Shown one piece after another: positions 6,078-13,295 of a stretch of 60,730 bases of DNA (the first letter of the stretch is position 1; each line of letters opens with the position of its first letter). A model generated the notes under the pieces. The model was not told the origin of the DNA and did no database searches. It saw nothing but the letters and a program-made list of their open reading frames with translations. The DNA is from Clostridiales bacterium (lineage in GTDB: Bacteria > Bacillota > Clostridia > Oscillospirales > Oscillospiraceae): positions 1-60,730 of the forward strand of contig JAHZGF010000069.1 of NCBI GenBank assembly GCA_019420945.1, in the 5' to 3' direction. A program made the position numbers and the translations under genes.

Positions 6078-8813
6078 TTAAGCTTCGTCGTATTCGGTGC
6101 GGAAAATGACCTCGTCCTGAATGGGCTTGCCGATCTCACACCAGTACTGGGTGAAGCCGGCCACACGGACCATCAGATCCCGGTACTTGTCGGGGCTCTT
6201 CTGAGCATCCCGGAGGGTGTCAGAGCTGACCACGTTGAACTGGACGTGGAATCCGCCCTTCCGCATGTAGGTACGCACCAGTTCCAGCAGCTTCCGGGTG
6301 CCCTGGACCCCCTGGACGGCGGAGGGATGGAGCTTCAGATTCATCTGGGCGTTCTGGTTCTGGGAGTGGTCGTAGACGGTAGCGGACTCAAACAGGGCAT
6401 AGACGCCGTTCTTGTCGGTACCGGCGGCGGCAGACACAGAGCCGTCGGAGTAGGTGGTGCCGGCCAGACGGCCATCGGCGGTGGCCAGGGTGATGAAGCC
6501 CTGGGGGCCGTGGGTGGACACGGAGATCTGGCACAGGTACTCGGGCTTGCCGAAGAAGGACTCAATGGTGGGCAGATAGTGCAGCAGATACATGTGGTAG
6601 TCCCGCAGCAGGCTGTCGGCGTAGGGGTCGGCGTTGCCGTACTTGGGGGCGTTGACGCAGTCGGCGAAGATTTCGGCATACTTGGCGGCGTTGACGCAGT
6701 CGGCGAAGATTTCGGCATACTTGGCGGCCTCGTCGGTGCTCTCCCGGTAGTCCGGGGAGAATACGCCGGTGTCGTAGGCAGTGCGGAAGCCGAAGTTGTG
6801 CAGCATGGCCTCGGTCATCTGCTCCAGGGTGTACTTCTTGGTGTCGTACACATTCTTCTTGATGGAGGCCAGGGAGTTGATGAAGGTGATGGTGCCGCAG
6901 GACTCAAAGTTGATGCAGGCGTTGTAGCGGGCGCCGCAGTTGCCGATGTGCAGGCCCTTCTTGAAGCAGTCGGGCTTCAGCAGGGAGTTGACAGCGGGCA
7001 TATTGTACTTGCGCCACACGTCCATCTGAATGTTGTTGACCTTGTTGACAATGCGGTTGCTGATGTCCAGATACTTCTTCCACTGATCCAGCAGCTCCTC
7101 AAAGGTCTCCAGCTTGCGGTCGTGGGGCGGGAAGACCACTTTTCCGGTGCGCTTGTCGACGCCGTTGGTCAGCACCAGCTCCAGCACCTTGGGCAGGCCG
7201 GTGAAGTGGATGCCGGTACCGCAGGTGGGGGAGGCGCCGCCGGGGATCATGGTGACCTTGCCGTTGTACTCCAGGGGCAGGAAGCAGCCCGGGGCGGACT
7301 CCAGGCAGCCGCCCAGACACCAGGCCCGGGCGTCGTAGAGGTCCATGCCCTCGGGTCCGTACTGGCGGAGCATGAAGTTCATACCTACCTGGTTATTCAT
7401 CCAGGCGGGATAGCCCATGCCCAGCTTGGTGCAGGCGGCGGCCTTCATGAGGAAGTCCTCGGGCAGCTTTTCGTCATACAGGATGGACAGGGTGGGCTGC
7501 GGCGTCTGAGCCCGCATACCGGCCTCAATGATGAGGTACTCCAGGGGGGTGACAGCGGAGAGACCGTTGTAGTTCTGACCGCCCAGGGACAGGTTGTTGA
7601 AGGTGTTGCCGGACAGCACGCCGCCGGATACGCCGGCGGAGGCGAAGCACTCGATGCAGGTGATCTTGATGCGGTACAGCTCCAGCAGCTCAATGACCTC
7701 TTCCTCGGTGGTGACGCCCTCGGCGATGTCCTTCTCATAGAAGGGCTGCAGCACCTGGCCCAGACGGCCGATGGACTGGCCGGACTGGGGGTCCTCGTTG
7801 ACCACGCCCAGATGCAGACACAGGGTCAGCTGCAGGGCTTCCCGGAAGGTGGAGGGACGCTTGTGGGCGATGTTGTGCATCACCTGGGCGATCTCCAGAT
7901 AATTCTTCTTATACTTTTCCTCGGGCTCCCGGGAGGCCAGATCCTCGGCCTTGCGGGCGTAGTTCTCGCACCACTGGCTCAGGCCCTTGACGATCTCCTT
8001 CATGGCCACATAGTAATAGCCCCGGCTCATGCCCAGCACGCCGTCGCCGCCGGCCTCGCCCATGGTCTCGGCGATCTTCTGGTCGCACAGCTCCAGAATG
8101 CCGTCAAAGCCGTACTGGAGGGGCATGTAGTAGTTCATGACCTCCCGGCCCTGGGGAATGGCGAAGGAGTCGAACATGACCAACACGCTGTCCATTATGT
8201 TCTGGAACTGCTGGTAGTCGGGCAGAGTCTTGGCGTACTTGGTGGAGATGTCCTCCACGGAGATGCCGTCCCAATACTTGGACACCTTGACCAGGACGGG
8301 AATATCTTCCTTGCGCATACCAAACTTCTTGGCGATGGAGATGATCTCGCCGTAGCTCTCGGTGACGTTGCCGCCGCCGGCGCCCACGACAGAGACGGAG
8401 TCGGCCTCATTCTCAGCGGGGGCGTCCACCTCGGCCATCAGAGACTCGGCCAGGGAGTTGAAGAAGCTGGCGCACACCCAGGGGAAGGGGAAAGCGCCCC
8501 GGAGGTTTTTGGTCTTGTTCATGACCAGTTTTTCGTAGGGCAGAATGGTGGGGGTGCTGTGGGCCAGAGAAGCGGCCACGGCCTTGGCCCGGCGGACCTC
8601 CAGCAGATCGCCGTCGTTCTCCCACCAGACACGGTTATACCAATAGGTGCTTTCCATGTCGGCGGTGACCTTCAGCAGATAGTAGATGTCCATAATCCGC
8701 TGGAAACTCTCAGCGGCGGCAGGGATCTCCTGTTCCTGCACTTCCTTCAGCTGCTCCTCGGTGATACCACGGGACTTGAGAATTTCCTGCAACTTCATTT
8801 CGTTGGATTCCAA
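6078..8813 (-). CDS. hpdB: 4-Hydroxyphenylacetate decarboxylase, glycyl radical subunit (p-cresol forming)
   Basis: 911 residues. Positions recalled from the crystal structure of the C. scatologenes enzyme occur here at identical numbers: Phe214, Ile219, Ser344, Phe405, catalytic Cys503 and Glu505 (GGCLES), His536 and the phenol-binding Glu637. The radical glycine is G886 (VRVAGFTQY), 13 later than the reference Gly873. The 13 extra residues are explained exactly by an in-frame tandem duplication at residues 696-721. The enzyme decarboxylates 4-hydroxyphenylacetate, from tyrosine fermentation, to p-cresol. The start at 8813 is TTG with AGGCG 7 bases upstream; an ATG at 8798 is the alternative. 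It is first in the hpdB-hpdC-hpdA operon. Confidence 0.93.
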   Translation of the reverse strand: MESNEMKLQEILKSRGITEEQLKEVQEQEIPAAAESFQRIMDIYYLLKVTADMESTYWYNRVWWENDGDLLEVRRAKAVAASLAHSTPTILPYEKLVMNKTKNLRGAFPFPWVCASFFNSLAESLMAEVDAPAENEADSVSVVGAGGGNVTESYGEIISIAKKFGMRKEDIPVLVKVSKYWDGISVEDISTKYAKTLPDYQQFQNIMDSVLVMFDSFAIPQGREVMNYYMPLQYGFDGILELCDQKIAETMGEAGGDGVLGMSRGYYYVAMKEIVKGLSQWCENYARKAEDLASREPEEKYKKNYLEIAQVMHNIAHKRPSTFREALQLTLCLHLGVVNEDPQSGQSIGRLGQVLQPFYEKDIAEGVTTEEEVIELLELYRIKITCIECFASAGVSGGVLSGNTFNNLSLGGQNYNGLSAVTPLEYLIIEAGMRAQTPQPTLSILYDEKLPEDFLMKAAACTKLGMGYPAWMNNQVGMNFMLRQYGPEGMDLYDARAWCLGGCLESAPGCFLPLEYNGKVTMIPGGASPTCGTGIHFTGLPKVLELVLTNGVDKRTGKVVFPPHDRKLETFEELLDQWKKYLDISNRIVNKVNNIQMDVWRKYNMPAVNSLLKPDCFKKGLHIGNCGARYNACINFESCGTITFINSLASIKKNVYDTKKYTLEQMTEAMLHNFGFRTAYDTGVFSPDYRESTDEAAKYAEIFADCVNAAKYAEIFADCVNAPKYGNADPYADSLLRDYHMYLLHYLPTIESFFGKPEYLCQISVSTHGPQGFITLATADGRLAGTTYSDGSVSAAAGTDKNGVYALFESATVYDHSQNQNAQMNLKLHPSAVQGVQGTRKLLELVRTYMRKGGFHVQFNVVSSDTLRDAQKSPDKYRDLMVRVAGFTQYWCEIGKPIQDEVIFRTEYDEA
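6651..6728 (-). repeat. Exact 39-bp tandem duplication inside hpdB
   Basis: Two head-to-tail 39-base units (6651-6689 and 6690-6728), each encoding AAKYAEIFADCVN. The frame is kept. It accounts for the shift of the radical glycine from 873 to 886. The lack of divergence between copies points to a very recent event or an assembly artefact. Confidence 0.9.
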
Positions 8814-8880
8814 AGTGATTCGCCTACTTTCTTTGAGGTTGAGATGAGATTATTATGAAGAGAAAGCAGAACCTTGGTAA

Positions 8881-8916
8881 GTGCAAATTGCACGCATTGA
8901 AAAATTGTTGTATAAT
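8881..8916 (+). promoter_or_regulatory. Promoter of the Crp/Fnr gene with overlapping palindrome
   Basis: TTGCAC (8888-8893), 17-base spacer, TATAAT (8911-8916). The palindrome GTGCAA-A-TTGCAC at 8881-8893 covers the -35 element, a natural site for autorepression or for shared control with the divergent hpd operon. I see no clear sigma-70 promoter for hpdB on the other strand, fitting an activator-dependent start. Confidence 0.7.
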
Positions 8917-9028
8917 AGCCCCAGTCTCAACCGGTGGGGCTGTTTGAGACTGCCCCAGGTGGCAAGCCGGCATGGCTTGCGGCCCTGGTAACGAGACGGA
9001 AAAAGTACAGCGGAAGGTGGATCTGGTC

Positions 9029-9706
9029 ATGGCAAAAGAGGATAAGCTGCAGAAGGGACAGGATCTGCTGGCTGCTGCCCCTATCTATCCCTTGATCCTG
9101 CGGGAATTTGCGCCGGGGAGCATTGCGATACACAATGTACCGGCAGGGACCTGCATCAGCGATGCCGCCAACGAGGGATATCACATTCTGTATTTATTGG
9201 AGGGGACAATCAAAGTCTGGAGCCTGTCCAACCGGGGAAAACGGGTTTTGCTGGATGAAGTTCACGCCATGACCTTCTGCGGCCATATCAGCCGCCTGCA
9301 GGGGCACTGCTTTGACTCCAACCTGGTGACTCACACCCGGTGCAGCTATCTGGAGTTTACGGATGAGCAATTCCTGCGGCTGATGGAGCATTCTGACTTT
9401 GCGTTGGAATTTTACCGGAGCACCAGCAAACGTGCCTATTACATGTTCCATAAATTTTTGGGGTTGAGCTTATTTACCGCGGAGGAAAATACGGCAATGT
9501 ACTGCACTCTTCATCCGGAGCGGCTGTCTGACTACACATTGGATCAAATCAGTGAGGAGATCGGCATCAGTCGCCGGAGCCTGTGCTACATCTTGAATCA
9601 TTGGCGTAAACAGGGGATCATCGAGAAAAAGCGCAACAAGTACGAAATTGTGAACTTTGACGCGCTCCGTCAGCTGGCCAGCCAGATCCAGTTGTTCTAT
9701 CATTGA
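9029..9706 (+). CDS. Crp/Fnr-family regulator, probable regulator of hpd
   Basis: 225 residues: an N-terminal cyclic-nucleotide-binding-like jelly roll (YHILYLLEGTIKVWSL) and a C-terminal winged helix (DQISEEIGISRRSLCYILNHWRKQGII), the YeiL-like branch of Crp/Fnr. Cysteines in FCGHISRLQGHC and TRCSY could respond to redox or a cluster, but that is speculation. The ATG at 9029 is preferred because AAGGTGG lies 7-8 bases upstream; a longer frame starts at 8972. It is divergent from hpdB with about 215 bases between, and its own promoter carries a palindrome, so local control of p-cresol formation is the simplest reading. Confidence 0.82.
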   Translation: MAKEDKLQKGQDLLAAAPIYPLILREFAPGSIAIHNVPAGTCISDAANEGYHILYLLEGTIKVWSLSNRGKRVLLDEVHAMTFCGHISRLQGHCFDSNLVTHTRCSYLEFTDEQFLRLMEHSDFALEFYRSTSKRAYYMFHKFLGLSLFTAEENTAMYCTLHPERLSDYTLDQISEEIGISRRSLCYILNHWRKQGIIEKKRNKYEIVNFDALRQLASQIQLFYH

Positions 9707-9774
9707 CCAAGCTCAGTTTGAACACGGTCCATTGCGTATTGAATGAAGCATTTGAAATAATTGAATACCGGCGT

Positions 9775-9811
9775 AAAGCGGCCACTGATGAACTGATCAG
9801 AGGCCGCTTTT
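9775..9811 (+). terminator. Terminator, copy 3 of the dispersed hairpin
   Basis: AAAGCGGCC-a-CTGAT stem with its complement ending GGCCGCTTTT, one mismatch, 69 bases after the Crp/Fnr stop. It shares both stem and 5-prime flank with the copy at 1402. Confidence 0.75.
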
Positions 9812-9895
9812 GTTGCCTGTAAGGGTAGTTGCTGGACTGAAACAGGTGAAATTGGTGCCGGATTGCGGGAAAAACAGAAAGAAATATCCAGAACA

Positions 9896-9929
9896 GCACA
9901 TGCATGTGCAGCAACAGCACATCCGTGCT
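9896..9929. promoter_or_regulatory. Pair of palindromes upstream of the DUF6551 operon
   Basis: A perfect 14-bp palindrome GCACATGCATGTGC (9896-9909) followed 6 bases later by AGCAC-ATCC-GTGCT (9916-9929). The shared GCAC half-site suggests tandem operator sites for one dimeric regulator. No matching -35/-10 pair is convincing. Confidence 0.4.
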
Positions 9930-9982
9930 CTCGATTTGGCAGGGCGTATATGCTAGCATGATGTGGTAAGAGGGGAGACCGG

Positions 9983-10054
9983 ATGCGACTGATTAACGTG
10001 CCGGTCCCGTTGAAACAGAACAATACAGAATTGTTGGAGGTGTCTGAGAGATGA
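9983..10054 (+). CDS. 23-residue leader ORF coupled to the DUF6551 gene
   Basis: Short frame MRLINVPVPLKQNNTELLEVSER. It has a GAGGGGAG ribosome binding site and its stop overlaps the next start as ATGA (10051-10054). That arrangement fits a real small gene whose translation is coupled to the following one. Function unknown. Confidence 0.4.
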   Translation: MRLINVPVPLKQNNTELLEVSER

Positions 10055-10875
10055 ACGAAAACAGAGAGAGCTTGCTGGATCAGCTGACGGAGCGGCAGCG
10101 AGCGTGTGTTCCTACCTGTACATTTGAGCTGATTCCGATCCGGGATCTGGTCAGCTTGCAGGACTATCAGCGCAGACTGAATGAGCGCCATGTGGATGAG
10201 ATCGTCAATGATTTTGATGTGCGGTTTCTGAACGTGGTCAAGGTGAGCCGGCGCAACGGGATCAACTATGTCTATGATGGTCAGCACACCATGGAAACGG
10301 TGGCCCAGAAATCCGGATCCAGAGACACACCGGTGTGGTGTCAGGTTTACTGCAACCTGGACTATCAGGATGAGGCGAAGATTGTTGCGGATCAGGATGA
10401 ACACAGCAAGCCTTTGAGCAGCTATGAGAAATGGAAGGCCCACATTGAGGCGGGCGATATAAAGCAAAAGGAAATCAATGAGCTGGTGCAGTCCTTTCAG
10501 CTGCCCATTTCCAGAAGTGGCGTAAAGAGAGGAATCTGTGCTGTATGCACCCTGGAACGCATTTATGATAAATACGGACTTGATATCCTGCGGCAGTCTA
10601 TTGATCTGGCGCTGAAGACCTGGGATCAGGAGCGAAACTCCCTTTCCGGCTGTATGCTGATGGGAATTGCCATTCTGCTGCACACTTACGGATTGCGGCT
10701 GCACAAGGATGTCTTTATCAGATCCCTTGGCAAGGTGCCGGTGCTCAACATCATCCGAAAGGCCCGAGAGCGCCGGCCGGGGTCCATGGGTTATGCGGAG
10801 GCGCTGATCGTGTTTTATAACAGCAGCAAAAATAAATTTGCCCTGCCGATGCACTCCCTCTACGGCGGATCCTGA
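10051..10875 (+). CDS. DUF6551-like ParB-fold protein of mobile elements
   Basis: 274 residues. The N-terminal half resembles ParB/sulfiredoxin-type domains: LQDYQRRLNERHVDEIVNDF, then NYVYDGQHTMETVAQ in place of the usual DGQHR loop. The C-terminal half is helical. Proteins of this type are common in clostridial integrative elements, but their biochemical role is not established. It is coupled to a 23-codon leader ORF and followed by a ribbon-helix-helix gene. A degenerate piece of a second copy lies at 48466-48549, so the gene has moved or been duplicated within this genome. Confidence 0.7.
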   Translation: MNENRESLLDQLTERQRACVPTCTFELIPIRDLVSLQDYQRRLNERHVDEIVNDFDVRFLNVVKVSRRNGINYVYDGQHTMETVAQKSGSRDTPVWCQVYCNLDYQDEAKIVADQDEHSKPLSSYEKWKAHIEAGDIKQKEINELVQSFQLPISRSGVKRGICAVCTLERIYDKYGLDILRQSIDLALKTWDQERNSLSGCMLMGIAILLHTYGLRLHKDVFIRSLGKVPVLNIIRKARERRPGSMGYAEALIVFYNSSKNKFALPMHSLYGGS

Positions 10876-10939
10876 GCGGAAACAGCAACGGGGAAGACCA
10901 GTGGGGCACAGAACATATGAAGGAGGTCACAGGAGAATT

Positions 10940-11224
10940 ATGGAGTTTGTCTATGATGAGAAGGAGAATGTGTGGGTATACACCATTGAGATGCCGGAAG
11001 AGGAGAAACAGGCGCTGGATGATTTTTGCGCAGAACGAAATATTACAATCAATGATATGTTTAGAAGCTTTTTAATTTGGACCATTGAGAATCCTGAGAC
11101 GGCAAAACAGTGGCTGATGCAGGCGGCGGTCGAGTTATCCGAAAGAACACATGAGGACTGGATGAGCCGACTGATGCTGCAGGAGGACGAGCAGAAAGAG
11201 GAAGATGGGGAAAAAGCAACATGA
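10940..11224 (+). CDS. Ribbon-helix-helix protein, RelB/DinJ-like
   Basis: 94 residues with AGGAGAATT before the ATG at 10940. After a short beta-strand start (VWVYTIEMPEEEKQALDDFC) comes ERNITINDMFRSFLIWTI, which fits an Arc/MetJ-type ribbon-helix-helix as in RelB/DinJ antitoxins. The tail is acidic and Lys/Glu-rich. No toxin gene follows; a hairpin and a short truncated frame come next, so it may be an orphan antitoxin or the control gene of the DUF6551 operon. Confidence 0.55.
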   Translation: MEFVYDEKENVWVYTIEMPEEEKQALDDFCAERNITINDMFRSFLIWTIENPETAKQWLMQAAVELSERTHEDWMSRLMLQEDEQKEEDGEKAT

Positions 11225-11322
11225 GATTTATGGGGAGAAGGGAAAATAAATACCCCGGGGAAATTTGGCGGTGGGAGCCTATCTCAGCACATGACGCAGA
11301 CGAAAAACTAAGATAACAGAGT

Positions 11323-11351
11323 CAGGGGGCTGCCGTTATGGCAGACCCCTG
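11323..11351. terminator. Hairpin after the ribbon-helix-helix gene
   Basis: CAGGGGgCTGCC / GGCAGaCCCCTG with loop GTTAT, one mismatch in a 12-bp stem. No T-tract is obvious, so termination is inferred from position. Confidence 0.45.
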
Positions 11352-11376
11352 GCGGGCTAATAGAAGGAGCGTGTTA

Positions 11377-11526
11377 ATGGCTAGCGTCAGAGACCACTGG
11401 AAAGCAATTGCGGCCACAGCAAACGGCAAAACAGTGGAAGAGCAGCCATTTTCGACAATAATACCCCTTGATGCAGGATGTTTATTTTTCTGCATCAGGG
11501 GGTATTGTCTCGTTCTTGCTTTATGA
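11377..11526 (+). pseudogene. Truncated ORF with a strong ribosome binding site
   Basis: GAAGGAGC sits 7 bases before ATG 11377 and the frame begins MASVRDHWKAIAATANGKT. After about 28 codons it runs straight into the terminator hairpin at 11461-11505 and ends at 11526. This looks like the 5-prime end of a gene whose body was removed by a deletion. The original product is not recognisable. Confidence 0.35.
11461..11505. terminator. Strong bidirectional hairpin terminator
   Basis: ATACCCCtTGATGCAG pairs with CTGCATCAgGGGGTAT (one mismatch) around a T-rich 13-base loop. It lies between the truncated ORF and the frameshifted XRE gene. Confidence 0.7.
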
Positions 11527-11588
11527 TAGTTGGCTGCCTCTATCCAGGCCATTGGGGTGAAGAAATAATCCTGCACAAGAAGCAGAGA

Positions 11589-11812
11589 TTAAACAAAGAG
11601 TTCCTCATAGGATACGCCCAGCAGCTCACGAAGCAGCTTCAGCTCGTCCGGGTATATGTGTCGCTGCCCCACTTCCATTTTGGCCAGGGCCTGCGAGTAA
11701 CATCACAGCCCCGGGTCTGCAGCTGCGCAGCCAGCTGATCCTGGGATAGGTTTCGCTCCATTCGAAGCCTGCGGATGTTCTGGCCCAGGGCGTGCTCATA
11801 CTCTAGATTCAT
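11589..11812 (-). pseudogene. XRE-family regulator with a single-base frameshift
   Basis: From ATG 11812 (AAGGAG 8 bases upstream) the frame reads MNLEYEHALGQNIRRLRME, RNLSQDQLAAQLQTRGCDVTR, a normal Cro/CI helix-turn-helix. At about 11695 a base is missing. The neighbouring frame then continues exactly as expected, with QALAKMEVGQRHIYPDEL and then KLLRELLGVSYEELF to a stop at 11589. The protein is thus broken in the middle of the HTH domain unless the read is wrong. It is divergent from a truncated SLOG gene. Confidence 0.75.
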
Positions 11813-11824
11813 GGTCAACACTCC

Positions 11825-11844
11825 TTGCACTTATATAGGTGCAA
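11825..11844. promoter_or_regulatory. Inverted repeat between the divergent XRE and SLOG remnants
   Basis: TTGCAC-N8-GTGCAA with TATATA in the spacer, overlapping the likely -10 region of the XRE gene. The half-site TTGCAC is the same as in the operator at 8881-8893. A repressor site for the XRE protein is the likely origin. Confidence 0.5.
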
Positions 11845-11866
11845 AGCGAGAAAGAAGGACAATCTG

Positions 11867-12004
11867 ATGGGAAAGAGTATGAGAGAGCAGACGTGTTGTT
11901 TTAACGGGCATCGGGATATACCCACAGAGGTGAAACCGTATATCGCAAAACAGTTGGAGCGCATACTCCGGAAGTTGATTGGAGAGGGGGCGGTGATTAC
12001 ATAG
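11867..12004 (+). pseudogene. SLOG-fold (YpsA/DUF1273-like) protein, N-terminal fragment
   Basis: 45 codons from ATG 11867, with AAGGA 8 bases upstream. TCCFNGHRDIP is the N-terminal strand and loop of SLOG/DUF1273 proteins, nucleotide-binding Rossmann-like domains. The family is normally about 180 residues, so a TAG after GEGAVIT leaves a stump. The gene is dead or fragmentary. It is typical cargo of clostridial mobile elements. Confidence 0.6.
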
Positions 12005-12084
12005 AAAAATCCTATCCCACCATCATTCCTCTGTGGGATGGGGAAAACCGCCGCTATGGTGCACCCATATACGGCGGCATATAA
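12005..12084 (-). terminator. Hairpins after the XRE/DUF2975 operon
   Basis: Two stems: ATCCCAC/GTGGGAT and GCCGC/GCGGC. The second ends about 5 bases beyond the XRE stop in the minus direction and is the more likely terminator. Confidence 0.45.
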
Positions 12085-12321
12085 CTACTGTTTTGTTTCA
12101 ACAGTGTCATTGGTTGTAGGCGGACAATATTCTAAAATATCACCCGGTTGACAATTTAAAGCTTCACAAATTGCTTCTAATGTTGAAAAACGAATAGCAC
12201 TAACTTTTCCTGTTTTAATTTTTGATAGATTAACATTGGCTATCCCGACTTTTTCAGACAGGGTATTGAGAGACATTTTCCTGTCAGCCATCACTCTATC
12301 CAATCTCAATATAATCGGCAT
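12085..12321 (-). CDS. Small XRE regulator (YozG-like)
   Basis: 78 residues, almost all one helix-turn-helix: RVMADRKMSLNTLSEKVGIANVNLSKIKTGK, then STLEAICEALNCQPGDILEY. Such short XRE proteins are regularly found directly after DUF2975 membrane proteins in Firmicutes, as here. It starts 21 bases after the DUF2975 gene ends, so the pair is one operon. The regulator probably controls the operon or a membrane-stress response; its ligand is unknown. Confidence 0.85.
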   Translation of the reverse strand: MPIILRLDRVMADRKMSLNTLSEKVGIANVNLSKIKTGKVSAIRFSTLEAICEALNCQPGDILEYCPPTTNDTVETKQ

Positions 12322-12342
12322 AGACTTCCTCCTTGTCTGAAA

Positions 12343-12933
12343 TTATAATGTTTCATCTGATAATTGCTGTAATGTTTCCCCGTACTTAAAAATATGGCTG
12401 ATCAGGCGAAGAATAACGAACCATATGATAAAATTGCCATTACTTACAATTGATATAGAACAGGATATCACCCTGTCTTTGCTAAATAGCGTTGGTATAT
12501 CAAAAGCATCAAAAAACATATAATTGGTTGCTGTTTGTAGAATGATTCCTATGATACCCATAAGTAAAACAACATAGGAGAGTTTTTTCAACGCACTACT
12601 GACTGTTGTGCTGAAGGGTTTGCCCTGAGACATTGGCTCAAACACAGACTGAAGGGTTTTAATTGTGTAGCAAGAAAGTATTCCAAAAATAAATACATTT
12701 GCTAATGTGATACACAACAAAGGAGTAAGCTGTTGTAACGAATATTCTTGATTTAAAAGCAATGAATAGCTACCAAGAGTGATAGAAAGGTTATCCACCT
12801 TTGTAGCATCACCGTTGGCAAATAAAGCAATTAAAATAGCTACCAAAGAAACAACACTAACAACGGCACTTATCCAGAATAGAATTTTGAGAATTGTTTT
12901 AATAATGTTTGATGTTTTAGTTATTTTTTCCAT
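12343..12933 (-). CDS. DUF2975 membrane protein
   Basis: 196 residues with four hydrophobic segments at about 13-38, 72-95, 117-137 and 160-182. The loop VFEPMSQGKPFSTTVSSALKKLSY is characteristic of the family. GAAGGAGGATATT precedes the ATG. The protein sits in the cytoplasmic membrane and is linked to a YozG-type regulator downstream. The function of the pair is not established; links to membrane stress or toxin-antitoxin-like behaviour are guesses. Confidence 0.85.
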   Translation of the reverse strand: MEKITKTSNIIKTILKILFWISAVVSVVSLVAILIALFANGDATKVDNLSITLGSYSLLLNQEYSLQQLTPLLCITLANVFIFGILSCYTIKTLQSVFEPMSQGKPFSTTVSSALKKLSYVVLLMGIIGIILQTATNYMFFDAFDIPTLFSKDRVISCSISIVSNGNFIIWFVILRLISHIFKYGETLQQLSDETL

Positions 12934-12967
12934 AAGTAATATCCTCCTTCATTAGTGTTATATCTGT

Positions 12968-12998
12968 ATGATACAGTTGAACAGGATGTTTGTCAACT
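12968..12998 (-). promoter_or_regulatory. Promoter of the DUF2975-XRE operon
   Basis: On the minus strand TTGACA (12991-12996), a 17-base spacer and TATCAT (12968-12973). An inverted repeat AGTTGA/TCAACT (12975-12980 and 12993-12998) frames the spacer and -35 and could be the XRE operator. Confidence 0.75.
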
Positions 12999-13212
12999 AA
13001 TTTTTAACGATAATCATTAAATTTATTACGGCATACGTATATTGCTTATAGTGCGTGAGTTACAGCAGGTAAAGAGCAATAATAAATGAAAATAATGATA
13101 CCATCAACACAAGCCGCTCAAACCAGCCCTCGTGCCCCCACTTTTTTGCTGTCCGGGAGCGTGGAATGGAAACAAGCAATTGGGAAAAGAATACAATTCT
13201 TTATCTTTGTCG

Positions 13213-13241
13213 TTGGAACTCTACGAAAATTCGTATATAAT
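13213..13241 (+). promoter_or_regulatory. Promoter with palindrome ahead of the two-HTH regulator
   Basis: TTGGAA (13213-13218), 17-base spacer, TATAAT (13236-13241). The palindrome TACGAA-AA-TTCGTA at 13222-13235 fills the spacer, a typical repressor or MerR-type site. Confidence 0.65.
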
Positions 13242-13295
13242 AAAAGCAACCTTACGATGACAGACACAAACGACTTATCTATTGGGAGGTGCGAG

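Noticed and set aside
6063..8858. 931-codon open frame on the plus strand opposite hpdB
   Set aside because: It is the antisense shadow of a strongly supported gene with third-position G/C bias; the product is Gly/Val/Leu/His-rich with no domain and no ribosome binding site.
1..11470. ACCCCTTGA at the window start and again at 11462 as possible attachment-site repeats
   Set aside because: Only nine bases match and the second copy is part of a terminator stem; chance is a sufficient explanation.
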